Below, piece after piece: positions 16,610-26,332 of a DNA stretch of 47,428 nucleotides. The position numbers and the translations under genes were made by a program. How positions within the stretch are numbered: position 1 is the first letter of the stretch; each line of letters opens with the position of its first letter. Origin of the DNA: Marinilabiliaceae bacterium JC017 (GTDB lineage Bacteria; Bacteroidota; Bacteroidia; Bacteroidales; Marinilabiliaceae); the NCBI GenBank assembly GCA_004296775.1, contig RHGE01000047.1, positions 1 to 47,428 on the forward strand, in the 5' to 3' direction. Below the pieces are notes generated by a model, which saw only the letters and a list, made by a program, of their open reading frames with translations, ran no database searches and was not told the DNA's origin.

Positions 16610-19114
16610 TTATTCCCCGGATGGCAATACAAACCTGAAACAACTTCCTTCCCCCAGGTTACTCTCCGCCTGAATGCGGCCACCATTAATCTTCACAAAC
16701 TCATTGCAAAGAATTAATCCCAGTCCTGTTCCTTCTTCACACTCCGTACCTGGGGTAGAATAGGCTTCATCAATCCTGAATAGTTTCTCCAGTTTATTCT
16801 GCGGAATCCCAACGCCGGTATCGGTTACAGCCACTTCCAGCCATTCCCGGTGGTGCTCCACCTGTTTTTTAGCAGTAATTGACACCACCCCTCCCTGAGG
16901 CGTGAACTTAATGGCATTGGATAGCAGGTTTCGCAATACAAATAAGATCATGTTCCGATCGGCAAAAACAGCTTGCTCGTCCACGATGTGACTAACCAGT
17001 TTTATATCCTTTTTCGTTGCACTCTCCCTCAACAGTTCCATGGATTCAACCACTAACTGCTGTATATTAATCTTCTGCTGACTAACCTTGATATGTTTTA
17101 ACTGACTTCGGGCCCACACCAATAGATTTTCAACCAGATCATAGGTTTTTTGGGCCGTATAGTGAAATTGCTCCAGAAGCATTTGTCTTTCCTCCCGGGT
17201 CATATCTTCAAAATTCTGAGAAAAGATCTGCGCCGCATTTAAAAGGATATTAAACGGATTTTTAAGGTCATGGGCAATAATGGAGAAGAACTTATCCTTA
17301 GTCGCATTCAACTCTTTAAGCATCTGTTCCGTTTTCCGTTGCTCGGTGACATCACTGGCCACCGCCAAGCGCAAATCTTTACCCTCATAATTGATCATGG
17401 TTATGGATATATCAATCCATTTTACCTTTCCCGACTTTGTGATGACCTTAACATCGTAACGGTCGGGCACCTCCTCGCCGGCATTACGCTGATTAAACCG
17501 GGTCAGTATAATCTCATGCATGTCAGGATGCAATAATTCTAGAATCCCAAATTTTAAAGCTTCTTCTTTCGAATACCCTGACATCCTTTCCCAGGCTTGA
17601 TTCACATAATAGAACTTGTCTTTCGAAAAAATAACAATGGCAGCCGGCGACAACTCTGCCAATTCCCTGAAGTGTCTTTCGCTCTCTTTTAACTTCTCCC
17701 GGGTACGCTTTAATTTAGTGATATCGTTGGCAATGGCTAAGGTTGCATTAATTCCTTCAAATTCAATCAGGGTAAAAGAGACGTCCACCCATTTGGTCGT
17801 ATTGGATTTTGTCTGGATTTTCAGTTCATAACGGGATGGCACTTTTTCGCCCCGTAATCGTTTTTCAGAACGTTCCTGAATCTCCTCCCTCACATCGGGA
17901 TGGGCAATATCCACCGGAGTTATCCGTAGTCCCTCCGCGATGGAATAACCGGTCAGTTTCTCCCAGGAATGATTTAAATACAGGTAACTGGAAGCACTGT
18001 GAATAGAGATGGCAGCGGGTGAAAGATCTGCCAGGTTTCTGAATTTCTCTTCACTTTCCCGTAAGGCATGCTCATAGTTCAACTTGAAGAGGGTTAAAGA
18101 TACCTGATGGGTAAAAAGATCAATCCGTTGCCGGCACTGAGCTGTCAGGATCTCATTAGTTGAAAACAACAACAAGCCAACCGGATCACCTTTGGTATAA
18201 ATGGGGACAATTCCCAATTGTTTCACCGCTTGTTCCCTGATCATTGGTTCAATTAATTCAGTTAAATAATCAAACCCTTGCCAACTTTTAAAAGAAGACA
18301 AAATTTCATTCTTACCGGTTTTATAACAACTCACCCCATGCATCAGTGCATCGTAATAGCAGGTGCCCTTTTTCATCACGGGATATATTCCTTTATAATC
18401 CACACCGGCAATATTACGGATGTATGATTTTGTGTGTTCATTAAATTGATAATGTATGCACTCCAGCAGGTTCACATACTTATGGTATTGAAACAGGGCA
18501 ATGTTACTGGCATGACTAACCTCTTTAAAGGCATCGGCTATCTTTTTCATCACTTCAGGAAAAGAAGCCCCCTTAGCAATGACATTATCAATCTCCTCCA
18601 GCAGTTTAAAAGTCCGGTGATTCTCACTACAATTAATCTCCAACTCCTTTCGAGCAGTGATGTCCCGTGAGATACCCATAAATCCATCAAAATTGCCTTG
18701 GCCGTCAGTTATTGGTTTAATGAGGGTTTCCAACCAGATCGCATGCCCATTTTTATGATTAAACTGCCCATCCCAACGTTTTTGTTCCAGGCCTGATTTC
18801 TCCGATGGTTGCAATTGAATCGCCTCATTAAATATTTCAATCACCTCCCTGGATATAAAGGCTTCCCACGGTATTTCCTCAAATTCTTTGGCAGTATATC
18901 CCAGCACCTTTTTCACGGAAGGACTAACATAGGTACACATGAAGTTTTTATTTAAAGCCCATGAGAATTCGGAAGACTGATTAATCATGAGTTCAAATTT
19001 AACCAGGAGCTCATCAATTGAATCGGCACCACCCATTTGTTTATCGAAATCTTTTCGGAACCATCGCCACATAACCCTACTATAAAGGAACTGCATCACA
19101 GTTATTAACGCCAT
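16610..19114 (-). CDS. multi-PAS/GAF sensor histidine kinase
   Basis: An 834-residue hybrid-free sensor kinase. Domain order: PAS (~35-158, ending GISRDITARKELE), a GAF-like region (~165-345), PAS (~352-470), PAS (~478-597), HisKA with phosphoacceptor H615 (FFSIIAHDLKNPFN), and HATPase (~715-834) with an N-box (LRNLLSNAIKFT), G1 (VTDTGVGIPQ) and G2 (GTGLGLILCNEF). No clear transmembrane helix follows the first short hydrophobic stretch, so it is probably cytoplasmic and senses through PAS/GAF. No response regulator is encoded next to it, making it an orphan in this window. A later start (for example MQFLYS at codon 7) is possible. The preceding gap contains repeated TTCTCA words. Confidence 0.92.
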   Translation of the reverse strand: MALITVMQFLYSRVMWRWFRKDFDKQMGGADSIDELLVKFELMINQSSEFSWALNKNFMCTYVSPSVKKVLGYTAKEFEEIPWEAFISREVIEIFNEAIQLQPSEKSGLEQKRWDGQFNHKNGHAIWLETLIKPITDGQGNFDGFMGISRDITARKELEINCSENHRTFKLLEEIDNVIAKGASFPEVMKKIADAFKEVSHASNIALFQYHKYVNLLECIHYQFNEHTKSYIRNIAGVDYKGIYPVMKKGTCYYDALMHGVSCYKTGKNEILSSFKSWQGFDYLTELIEPMIREQAVKQLGIVPIYTKGDPVGLLLFSTNEILTAQCRQRIDLFTHQVSLTLFKLNYEHALRESEEKFRNLADLSPAAISIHSASSYLYLNHSWEKLTGYSIAEGLRITPVDIAHPDVREEIQERSEKRLRGEKVPSRYELKIQTKSNTTKWVDVSFTLIEFEGINATLAIANDITKLKRTREKLKESERHFRELAELSPAAIVIFSKDKFYYVNQAWERMSGYSKEEALKFGILELLHPDMHEIILTRFNQRNAGEEVPDRYDVKVITKSGKVKWIDISITMINYEGKDLRLAVASDVTEQRKTEQMLKELNATKDKFFSIIAHDLKNPFNILLNAAQIFSQNFEDMTREERQMLLEQFHYTAQKTYDLVENLLVWARSQLKHIKVSQQKINIQQLVVESMELLRESATKKDIKLVSHIVDEQAVFADRNMILFVLRNLLSNAIKFTPQGGVVSITAKKQVEHHREWLEVAVTDTGVGIPQNKLEKLFRIDEAYSTPGTECEEGTGLGLILCNEFVKINGGRIQAESNLGEGSCFRFVLPSGE

Positions 19115-19308
19115 CTAAAACAACACCCTTAAAGACTAATAATTAACTAAATATAAGGAAAAACCAAGGGTTTGTGAAGACTACATATCCCTTTAAATAA
19201 AGGAAATCACAGGCTCTTCGATTCACAAGATAGCATCAGGCTATAATCCAAATGACCACTAACGGCTACAGGGTAGTGCCAGAAACGGTAAAGACGTATA
19301 ATGACAGA

Positions 19309-19344
19309 AAAAGCCGTTTGAAATTGATATTTCAAACGGCTTTA
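19309..19344 (-). terminator. intrinsic terminator downstream of the mannosidase gene
   Basis: A perfect inverted repeat (AAGCCGTTTGAAAT / ATTTCAAACGGCTT) with a 4-base loop. On the minus strand it is followed by TTTTTCTGT. It lies about 180 bases beyond the mannosidase stop. The rest of the 19115-19520 gap is AT-rich and shows no gene. Confidence 0.85.
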
Positions 19345-19520
19345 GAACAAAGAAAATTAAAGATTGGATTTATGAAGCATTAATTACAAAAGCTTAACGA
19401 ACTATTGAAAATTAAGATGCCTCAAAATCAAACATTCCATTCTGGCTAATGAGTTGTCTGAAATTGAAGCATCTCCTCCTTTCACAACAAACCTATTGAA
19501 CTATGAAGTCCAATCTAAAA

Positions 19521-22061
19521 TCAAAAACTATCAATCAAACTCATATACTTAATCTTACCTTCCAGGCTGCCTTCGCCATCCTTTGGCAGGTATTTAATTC
19601 GTTTTTCTGTTCCCGGCACCAGGTCAAAGTAGTTATCAGTAAAAAAGCCATCGGCCTCATCTAACCACAGGAACACATTCTTGGCCAGGTGATCGGTTGA
19701 TAGCACTATTTCATAACCTTCACTGGCTTGGTTCACCTGAATATCGATAGCTGGTTTTGTCAGCTTCAAATCTTTTGGCTGCACAAAATAAAAGTGATTA
19801 ACACTTTCTGTTTTCCCGGCATTATCAACACTTGCTACCAATACCACATCCTTTTTATCTATTCCTTTCAACAGCTCATCTTCTGCCACTTCGAAATAGA
19901 CCTCACTGGCATTGGGTGCTATGGTTTTATTTAACTTTATGCTCCAAAGCTCAGCCCCGTCGAGCGATAATAGTTTCAGGTCAATGGTCGCATCAAACTG
20001 CTTTAAACGATCTGACACAACATAAACTCTCAGTTGACCATTCTCAACAAAAGGCGACACCAACACGTCATTGTAAACTTTTTTGGCGGTGTAATGAAGT
20101 GCCTTCCAACGTCTGTAACTATCAATACTTGCCCAGGAAGCCACCGGCCAGCAATCGTTAATCTGCCAGTAAAGGGTTCCCATACAGTGAGGCATGTTGC
20201 GCCGGTGAATCTCAATGGCATAGCCTATACCTTTAGCCTGCAATACCTGGCTCACATAAAGGTATGACTGGAAGTCTTTAGGCCATTTATAGTACCACTT
20301 AATGTATTTATCAATGACCGGATAACCAACGCGGTGTTTTTGGTGATTTTTCATCACATCGGAATAGATATCCCAATCCTCAGGAATGGTAAACTCTTTT
20401 ACTGTTTTAAACTCAGGACATGACTGGAACCCATACTCACTCATGAAACGGCCAATATTAGTTGGCTTGGCAAATTCCTCAAATGGTTCCTGCGCATGCC
20501 AGATTCCCCAGTAGTGAACATCACCATCGGCATTAACCGGATAACCCCAACCATGTTTTGGTGACGATGGCCAGTATTGACGGTCCGCATCATATTTCTC
20601 AATAACTTCCGGCAGCAACTTATGATATAAGGCTTCATAATCGTGCCACAGGGAGGCGGAATCTTCTTTGGAATAACCGCTCGACCATTGCCAGTCCTTC
20701 CAGCCAATGTAGTTTTCATTATTTCCACACCACAAAGCAATACAAGGGTGATTACGTATTCTTTTCACATTACTGATGGCTTCTTCCTTTACATTATTCA
20801 GGAATTCCTCATCACCCGGATACATGGCACAGGCAAACATGAAATCCTGCCATACCATTAATCCTTTTTCATCACACAAGTCGTAAAACAAATCGTTTTC
20901 ATAAAAGCCACCGCCCCATACACGCAACATATTCATGTTGGCTTCCACGGCTTGTTGAATGATGTATTCATAATCATCCCTGGTAGGACGATTCAGGAAC
21001 ATATCCTGAGGAATGTAATTGGCGCCTTTGGCAAATACAGGTGATCCGTTCACCTCAAAATGAAAACTCTTACCCAGCAAATCAAGTTTCTGAACCAGTT
21101 CAAGCGTTCTTAACCCGATCCGGTCGGTAGCAACATCTATGGCATCACCCCCAATTAAAATCTCCGAATGGATATTATACAATTTTTGCTCACCCAAACC
21201 GGCAGGCCACCATCTCTCGGGCTTCTCTATTTTCAGTTCAGAGGTGTGATAATTCATTCCGGGCTTAAGTTGCACCGTTTCTTGAAGCTTGATTCCATCT
21301 CCACAATCAGCAACCAGAACAACGGTAGTCTCTGCATCGGCTTCTATTTCATATTTCAATTCAACAACCGCTTCTTCATCGGTCAGATGTTTCTGAACCG
21401 CCTGCATATTATCAAAGCGGGCGGTATTCCACGCATTGATATAGACAGGACGCCAGATACCGGCAGTGATATAGATGGGGCCCCAGTCCCATCCAAAGTG
21501 ATAAGATGGCTTTCGTGTGTAGACATAGTCGTCCCTCAGCGGCAGGCGTGCTTCTTCCCGTAACTTCTTATTCATCGTCACCGGTGAAGTAAATTCCACA
21601 CGCATGGTATTACCGTTCGCTTTCAAAAGACTTTTACAGTCAATCTTATATTCACGGAAAAAATTGTTGGCGTCTAAAATAAGGGAATCATTCAGGTACA
21701 CTTTAGCATAAGTGTCTAATCCTTTAAAATCCAATTCCACATTATTGCGGTTCAATACCTCCGCAGCCACATCAAATTGAGTGGTATAAACCCAATCCTT
21801 CTCACCAATCCACTGAAGCCTGGTTTCATTATCACGGTAGTAAGGATCCTCAATCACCTTATTACGTAACAGATCCATGTGAACCGATCCGGGAACCTGC
21901 GCCTTATATGTAGTATCCGAATCACTGCGACGCATCATCCAATCGGATTGCGACAAATCAACTTGCACCACATTGGTTTGATGATCACTTTTGTTTTTTG
22001 TGCAGCTCCACCCCATCAGTCCGATAACTGAAACCAGGAGCCAATTAATTGTTTTTTTCAT
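19521..22061 (-). CDS. GH2 beta-mannosidase lipoprotein
   Basis: An 846-residue glycoside hydrolase family 2 enzyme of the beta-mannosidase type. It has a lipoprotein signal (lipobox GWSC, C20), an N-terminal sugar-binding/jelly-roll domain with the FGWDWGP motif (about 189-195), an Ig-like GH2 domain (about 210-320), and a TIM barrel. Catalytic residues by family pattern: acid/base E449 in WCGNNEN and nucleophile E542 in FMSEYGFQ. Beta-mannosidases release terminal beta-1,4-mannose from mannooligosaccharides or N-glycan cores; lipid anchoring places this enzyme at the periplasmic or surface side. No SusCD pair or other glycoside hydrolase is next to it. The regulator at 23123-25705 lies upstream on the same strand, across a repeat array. 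Confidence 0.92.
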   Translation of the reverse strand: MKKTINWLLVSVIGLMGWSCTKNKSDHQTNVVQVDLSQSDWMMRRSDSDTTYKAQVPGSVHMDLLRNKVIEDPYYRDNETRLQWIGEKDWVYTTQFDVAAEVLNRNNVELDFKGLDTYAKVYLNDSLILDANNFFREYKIDCKSLLKANGNTMRVEFTSPVTMNKKLREEARLPLRDDYVYTRKPSYHFGWDWGPIYITAGIWRPVYINAWNTARFDNMQAVQKHLTDEEAVVELKYEIEADAETTVVLVADCGDGIKLQETVQLKPGMNYHTSELKIEKPERWWPAGLGEQKLYNIHSEILIGGDAIDVATDRIGLRTLELVQKLDLLGKSFHFEVNGSPVFAKGANYIPQDMFLNRPTRDDYEYIIQQAVEANMNMLRVWGGGFYENDLFYDLCDEKGLMVWQDFMFACAMYPGDEEFLNNVKEEAISNVKRIRNHPCIALWCGNNENYIGWKDWQWSSGYSKEDSASLWHDYEALYHKLLPEVIEKYDADRQYWPSSPKHGWGYPVNADGDVHYWGIWHAQEPFEEFAKPTNIGRFMSEYGFQSCPEFKTVKEFTIPEDWDIYSDVMKNHQKHRVGYPVIDKYIKWYYKWPKDFQSYLYVSQVLQAKGIGYAIEIHRRNMPHCMGTLYWQINDCWPVASWASIDSYRRWKALHYTAKKVYNDVLVSPFVENGQLRVYVVSDRLKQFDATIDLKLLSLDGAELWSIKLNKTIAPNASEVYFEVAEDELLKGIDKKDVVLVASVDNAGKTESVNHFYFVQPKDLKLTKPAIDIQVNQASEGYEIVLSTDHLAKNVFLWLDEADGFFTDNYFDLVPGTEKRIKYLPKDGEGSLEGKIKYMSLIDSF

Positions 22062-22339
22062 ACGCTGATTTAGATTTCTCTAATTGGTTATTGCATCTCG
22101 TACTTTCATTATTTACCTACTGTTATTGGTTTGGCATCACTGAATGAACCATGGCAACAACGGTAGCCATAAAACAAAAGCCTAAACTAAATCAGACCGG
22201 TTACGAAATCCTTAACAAGGGGGTTAACAAAGGGGTTAATGAGCACATATTGAAAGCAGAACAAGCCTTATTTAATCGGGGATTCATAGGAGGAAGACGA
22301 TTTATTTGGGAAAGATTTGGAAATAGGGGAAATACTTAG

Positions 22340-22995
22340 AAAAAAGTTGAAATAGATGGAAATAAATTGAAACAGGTGGAAATATATTGAGACAAGTAGA
22401 AATAGATGGAAACAAATGGAGACTGGTGGAAATAAATGGAAACAAGATCATGGAAACTATGCCCCTCTTCGTATTTGCGGGTATTTGAAAAGTAGAAATA
22501 AATTGAAATAGATGGAAATAAATTGAAACAGGTGGAAATAAATTGAGACAGGTGGAAATAGATGGAAACAAATGGAGACTGGTGGAAATAAATGGAAACA
22601 AGATCATGGAAACTCTGCCCCTCTTCGTATTTGCGGGTATTTGAAAAGTAGAAATAAATTGAAATAGATGGAAATAAATTGAAACAGGTGGAAATAAATG
22701 AAGACAAGATCATGGAAACTCTGCGCCTCTCCGTCTTTGCGGTTATTTGAAAAGTAGAAATAAATTGAAACAGGTGGAAATATATTGAGACAAGTAGAAA
22801 TAGATGGAAACAAATGGAGACTGGTGGAAATAAATGGAAACAAGATCATGGAAACTCTGCCCCTCTTCGTATTTGCGGGTATTTGAAAAGTAGAAATAGA
22901 TGGAAACAAATGGAGACAGGTGGAAATAAATGGAGACAAGATCATGAAAACTCTGCGCCTCTCCGTCTTTGCGATTATTTGAAAAGTAGAAATAC
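22340..22995. repeat. composite 10-bp tandem array with five embedded core copies
   Basis: The array is built from 10-base units of the type RTGGAAATAR (for example AATGGAAACA, GGTGGAAATA, ATTGAAATAG), the reverse complement of the 3736-3887 array. Embedded are five copies of a core beginning GATCATGGAAACT and continuing TTCGTATTTGCGGGTATTTG (or CTCCGTCTTTGCGGTTATTTG-like). Core starts are 22446, 22602, 22708, 22844 and 22940. Spacings of 156, 106, 136 and 96 are all 56 + 10n, with n = 10, 5, 8 and 4. Long Phe/Ser/Ile-rich open frames on the minus strand are by-products of the repeat. No Cas genes or unique spacers are present. Confidence 0.93.
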
Positions 22996-23122
22996 AAGGG
23001 AATACATGGAAACAGTTGATATAGGATGCCGGAGGTATCCAATGTTTATAGAATATAAAATGCCATAACAATCGACTCGGGATGGAGTCGCCCTTTCAAC
23101 CCCCATTTTTCCTAAAAACACA

Positions 23123-25705
23123 TCATCTCTCCGAAATGGAGAGGGAAATATCCGGTCGGTCCCAACACTCCTCAAAGGTACTGTTAAAGGATTGGTTATA
23201 GATGGCAAGGTAAGAAGCCGAATATTTCTCGTAAAAGACTTTGGCCACATTGCGTCGACCCAACTTTTTCAGGGCATAAATTTTCAAGAGACATGCCTCT
23301 TCATTGGTCGCATCATGAATTAAAACAGCTTCCGACACATTTAATATCAACTTAGGATCATTTTTAATATCCGGCTTGCTGATAACCCGGTCAAAGACAT
23401 CCAACATATGATTGAGCAGATGCTCATGCATCTTATCCAGCCATTCATACCCATGCCCTTTTAAAAACGGCCCTCCCAGAAGCACTGAACAGAAACATCT
23501 TACTTCATCACCGCTCAAAGTTGTATCAGAAATCTTCCTGATGATGTCCATCAACCGCTGATAGTCGGAATCAAACGGTTCTTCCACATGGAAAGTATAT
23601 TTACTGTCCACATATTCCAGTTCAATACCATTGAGAGCCTTAAGAAACTTACGTAACCTGGAGATATTGACATTACGCGTATTCTTTGCACTGGCTCCTT
23701 CCAGGTGATCCCAGAGCAGAAGGGTCAGATCCTTACTGCTGACGCCCCCCTGGAAGATGGTTTTGAAATAAATTACCAGAAACAGCTCTTGTATCTTAGG
23801 ACTCATCTCCTTAAAAAGATTTACTCCATCAGCATCTAACAAACAAGCATCCCCAAATAACTTCAGATAATTGGTGCATGGTGCGCTAATCCGTTCGTTT
23901 TTTTCATCCGTTATAATATTTTCCGGTTCCTCCAAAGCCTCTGAGGGTAATACCGAACCTGATGTTTTCCTTTTTCGTCTATACAATACAATGAAAAGTA
24001 TAATGATGCCGGTAATCAACCACCCACCCCACTTGAACCATGATGCAAAACCAATATGCGAAGTTTTACCTGTATTTTTTTCAAGAACGGGCACTGGTGG
24101 ATATTTCAATGTATACACATCCACTACCGCCGTATCATTTTTAACACACCGGGTGTAAGCCACAAACTCCCTGGTAACGTCATTGAAATAAAGATTCGCA
24201 TCAGATTCTATATCCTTAAAGAAGTAGGGAATAGAATCACTCAACACCTGATAACGCGGATGCTTGCTCGAAAATTCACATAAACGCAACGAAGAATAAT
24301 AATGGTGATTGGAATAACACAAGGTAAAAAACGTTGAATCGGCGTTATTCACGGTGATTAGATTTTTTACCGGCACAAAATTCGCCTTTACATCCTCCAA
24401 TTCCCATATTTTCTCAATGCGCTGCGTGGTCAAATCAAGTGAGAATAAGTCGTAAAAATTCTGCATCCCCAACGACTGATCTCCATCCCGGTTACCATAA
24501 CCACCAAACAGGTACACCTGATCCTTTCCGGGCTGGTAACTCCCTCCCAGCAAATAACGGGGAGCAAACGCATCTTTTGAAAGATTTTTAACGCGTCGTA
24601 CAGAACTGTCCAGGTTGGTTACTGAATACTCATTGAAGTAATGCAGCCAATCGTATCCCCCAATAATCACCAACTCACCTTTTGAATTAAAATGAGTGAC
24701 GTGCTGATAGACACCCCTGATGCCGGATGAAATTTGTTTAACGATCCAATGACGGGTCTGTAAATCCAGTTCGCCCATGATGTTCCCGCCTTTATTGTAA
24801 GCCACTAATTTATTACGAACGGCATTCCAATAAGTGGTGTGATACCTTGAAAATTCGGGCATGGCATTGGCATATGGGTATTCATACAAGTTTCCATCTT
24901 CCACACTCAATAACATAAAGCTTCCGGAGCCGGTATTCACCAAAGCCTGGTGTTCCGGCAACCAGGTGATCCCGCTATTGACTGCTGTACGGAACGTTGC
25001 TTTATGGTGCCACCGATGGTGCTTATTGATTTCCCAAACGGGATTTATCACTTTCGCATCCATATCCCCCGCAAGGTCTGTAGCCACCTCACCAAAGGCC
25101 TGGTTCAACGGCCAAAAATGAATCAAACGCCCCTTCTCGTCTCTTATCCCTACCTCTTTAAGAAGAAAACCCGGCACATCAGTCCACACATTATCTCCTT
25201 GCTGTTTTGCCCCGAAATAAATCTGCAGTTCCTCTCTGCTTGCAAAATCCTTTAACGTACGAGCTAAGCGATGCCCTTCCAACTGCATTACCAAAGAATC
25301 GGTTTGGTGATTGAAGGATAAAACCAGGTGGTGCCATTTGTTTCGAACCATCATAAAGGAATCCAGTACCTCTTTATGAACCAGTTTCCCTCCAACAATC
25401 AGTTTTAAAAAGAGGGAATCGGCGGTCACATTAGGGGAATAGACCAGATCCACTGATTTTTTGTTTTTATCCAGGATACGACATATGTATCCAAAATCCC
25501 ACTGGGGTAAGAACGATACATCCATCTCAACCCGAAAAGATTTTTTAGATACAAATGGTTCTTTATGGGTTAAACACAAGGAGGTGCGATGATCTTTATT
25601 AACCAGGTAGGAATTAAAATAGAGTCCTCCCGCATCATAATTTTGAGAATGGCAATAAATGGTAACAAATAAGATAAATAATAAGTTGACAACTATTTTT
25701 TGCAT
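23123..25705 (-). CDS. membrane-anchored one-component regulator: LamG, kelch, TM, winged helix
   Basis: An 860-residue protein with an unusual layout. Residues 1-20 are a signal peptide (ending CHSQ). Residues ~25-200 resemble a LamG/concanavalin-like domain (RNKWHHLVLSFN, then LLKEVGIRDEKGRLIHFWPL). Residues ~240-540 contain kelch/galactose-oxidase-like repeats (VIIGGYDW, YLFGGYGNRDGD). A membrane helix lies at ~558-576, followed by RRKRK. The cytoplasmic part has an OmpR/SARP-like winged helix (~613-708; NVNISRLRKFLKALNGIELEY) and an alpha-helical, BTAD-like tail (~715-850). It would sense an extracytoplasmic ligand and bind DNA at the membrane. The gene target is unknown; the downstream mannosidase on the same strand is a candidate (inference). 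Confidence 0.85.
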   Translation of the reverse strand: MQKIVVNLLFILFVTIYCHSQNYDAGGLYFNSYLVNKDHRTSLCLTHKEPFVSKKSFRVEMDVSFLPQWDFGYICRILDKNKKSVDLVYSPNVTADSLFLKLIVGGKLVHKEVLDSFMMVRNKWHHLVLSFNHQTDSLVMQLEGHRLARTLKDFASREELQIYFGAKQQGDNVWTDVPGFLLKEVGIRDEKGRLIHFWPLNQAFGEVATDLAGDMDAKVINPVWEINKHHRWHHKATFRTAVNSGITWLPEHQALVNTGSGSFMLLSVEDGNLYEYPYANAMPEFSRYHTTYWNAVRNKLVAYNKGGNIMGELDLQTRHWIVKQISSGIRGVYQHVTHFNSKGELVIIGGYDWLHYFNEYSVTNLDSSVRRVKNLSKDAFAPRYLLGGSYQPGKDQVYLFGGYGNRDGDQSLGMQNFYDLFSLDLTTQRIEKIWELEDVKANFVPVKNLITVNNADSTFFTLCYSNHHYYSSLRLCEFSSKHPRYQVLSDSIPYFFKDIESDANLYFNDVTREFVAYTRCVKNDTAVVDVYTLKYPPVPVLEKNTGKTSHIGFASWFKWGGWLITGIIILFIVLYRRKRKTSGSVLPSEALEEPENIITDEKNERISAPCTNYLKLFGDACLLDADGVNLFKEMSPKIQELFLVIYFKTIFQGGVSSKDLTLLLWDHLEGASAKNTRNVNISRLRKFLKALNGIELEYVDSKYTFHVEEPFDSDYQRLMDIIRKISDTTLSGDEVRCFCSVLLGGPFLKGHGYEWLDKMHEHLLNHMLDVFDRVISKPDIKNDPKLILNVSEAVLIHDATNEEACLLKIYALKKLGRRNVAKVFYEKYSASYLAIYNQSFNSTFEECWDRPDISLSISER

Positions 25706-25846
25706 AAAGATTCGGCTGATTTAGGCCCCTAAAGTTATAGGGTGTTTCCTCAAAAACAAATAATCCATCACTATTACAAGCAAAGCATTCATTTACTCAT
25801 GCGAATCTTTGGTTGAGATTAATTGATGCTTGATTTGGGGACAAAG

Positions 25847-26118
25847 CCTTTCCGCGGATCCGCGAAACCTTCTCGCAAGGTCGTTTGACGTTTCCGCGAG
25901 CCCGCGAAATGTTCTCGCGAGGTCGTTTGACGTTTCCGGGAACCTCCGAAAGCTTCTCGCGAGGTCGTTTGACGTTTCCGGGAACATCCGAAAGCTTCTC
26001 GCGAGGTCGTTTGGCGTTTCCGGGAACATCCGAAAGCTTCTCGCGAGGTCGTTTGGCGTTTTCTGAGCTTCAGAATTGTTCTCGCGAGGTCGCGGGGCGT
26101 TTTCTGAGGCTCAGAATT
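25847..26118. repeat. 42-bp GC-rich tandem repeat, six copies
   Basis: Six units of about 42 bases start with TTCTCGCGAGGTCG (first copy TTCTCGCAAGG) at 25870, 25912, 25954, 25996, 26038 and 26079; the fifth unit is 41 bases. A partial unit precedes them. Each contains the palindrome CTCGCGAG. The second half changes from CCGGGAACNTCCGAAAGC to TCTGAGCTTCAGAATT in the last units. It is clearly more GC-rich than its surroundings. A 14-residue periodic peptide in the minus frame (FPETSNDLARSF) results from 42 = 3 x 14; I do not consider it coding. Confidence 0.93.
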
Positions 26119-26124
26119 CTTCCT

Positions 26125-26293
26125 CCACCCCATCCCAGCCCTCTCCTCAATGAGAGGGAGTCTGCAAACATGATGTTTCTGCTAATAATGATTGAATGAA
26201 ATGGAAACTTGTTATATGAACCGATTTACATCCAGCTCCTTTATAGAACCAGATAAATATGGAGCAACACATAATCAGAGGCTGTCCTTCGAA
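26125..26293. repeat. dispersed repeat A, copy 2
   Basis: Aligns by eye with 6127-6303: CCCTCTCCTCAATGAGAGGG, TCTGCAAAC, then ATGGAAACTTGTTATATGA and CACATAATCAGAGGCTGTC. It abuts the 42-bp array. Two diverged copies 20 kb apart indicate a mobile or once-mobile non-coding element. Confidence 0.7.
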
Positions 26294-26332
26294 TAAGTAC
26301 AAAAGCCTATCAAATTATCATGATTATCATCC

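Noticed and set aside
22151-22339. 62-residue plus-strand open frame (MATTVAIKQKPKL...)
   Set aside because: It contains KGVNKGVN and could be a remnant of a larger gene, but it is too short, runs into repeat-flanking sequence and has no support.
22302-23071. Several long minus-strand open frames with FISTCFNLFPS repeats
   Set aside because: All arise from the decamer array; three frames are open at once, which is a sequence-composition artefact.
25793-26133. Open frames with a 14-residue FPETSNDLARSF repeat
   Set aside because: The 42-base unit is a multiple of 3, so any open frame repeats; the alternative frame and strand are equally open, and one unit is 41 bases, which breaks the frame.
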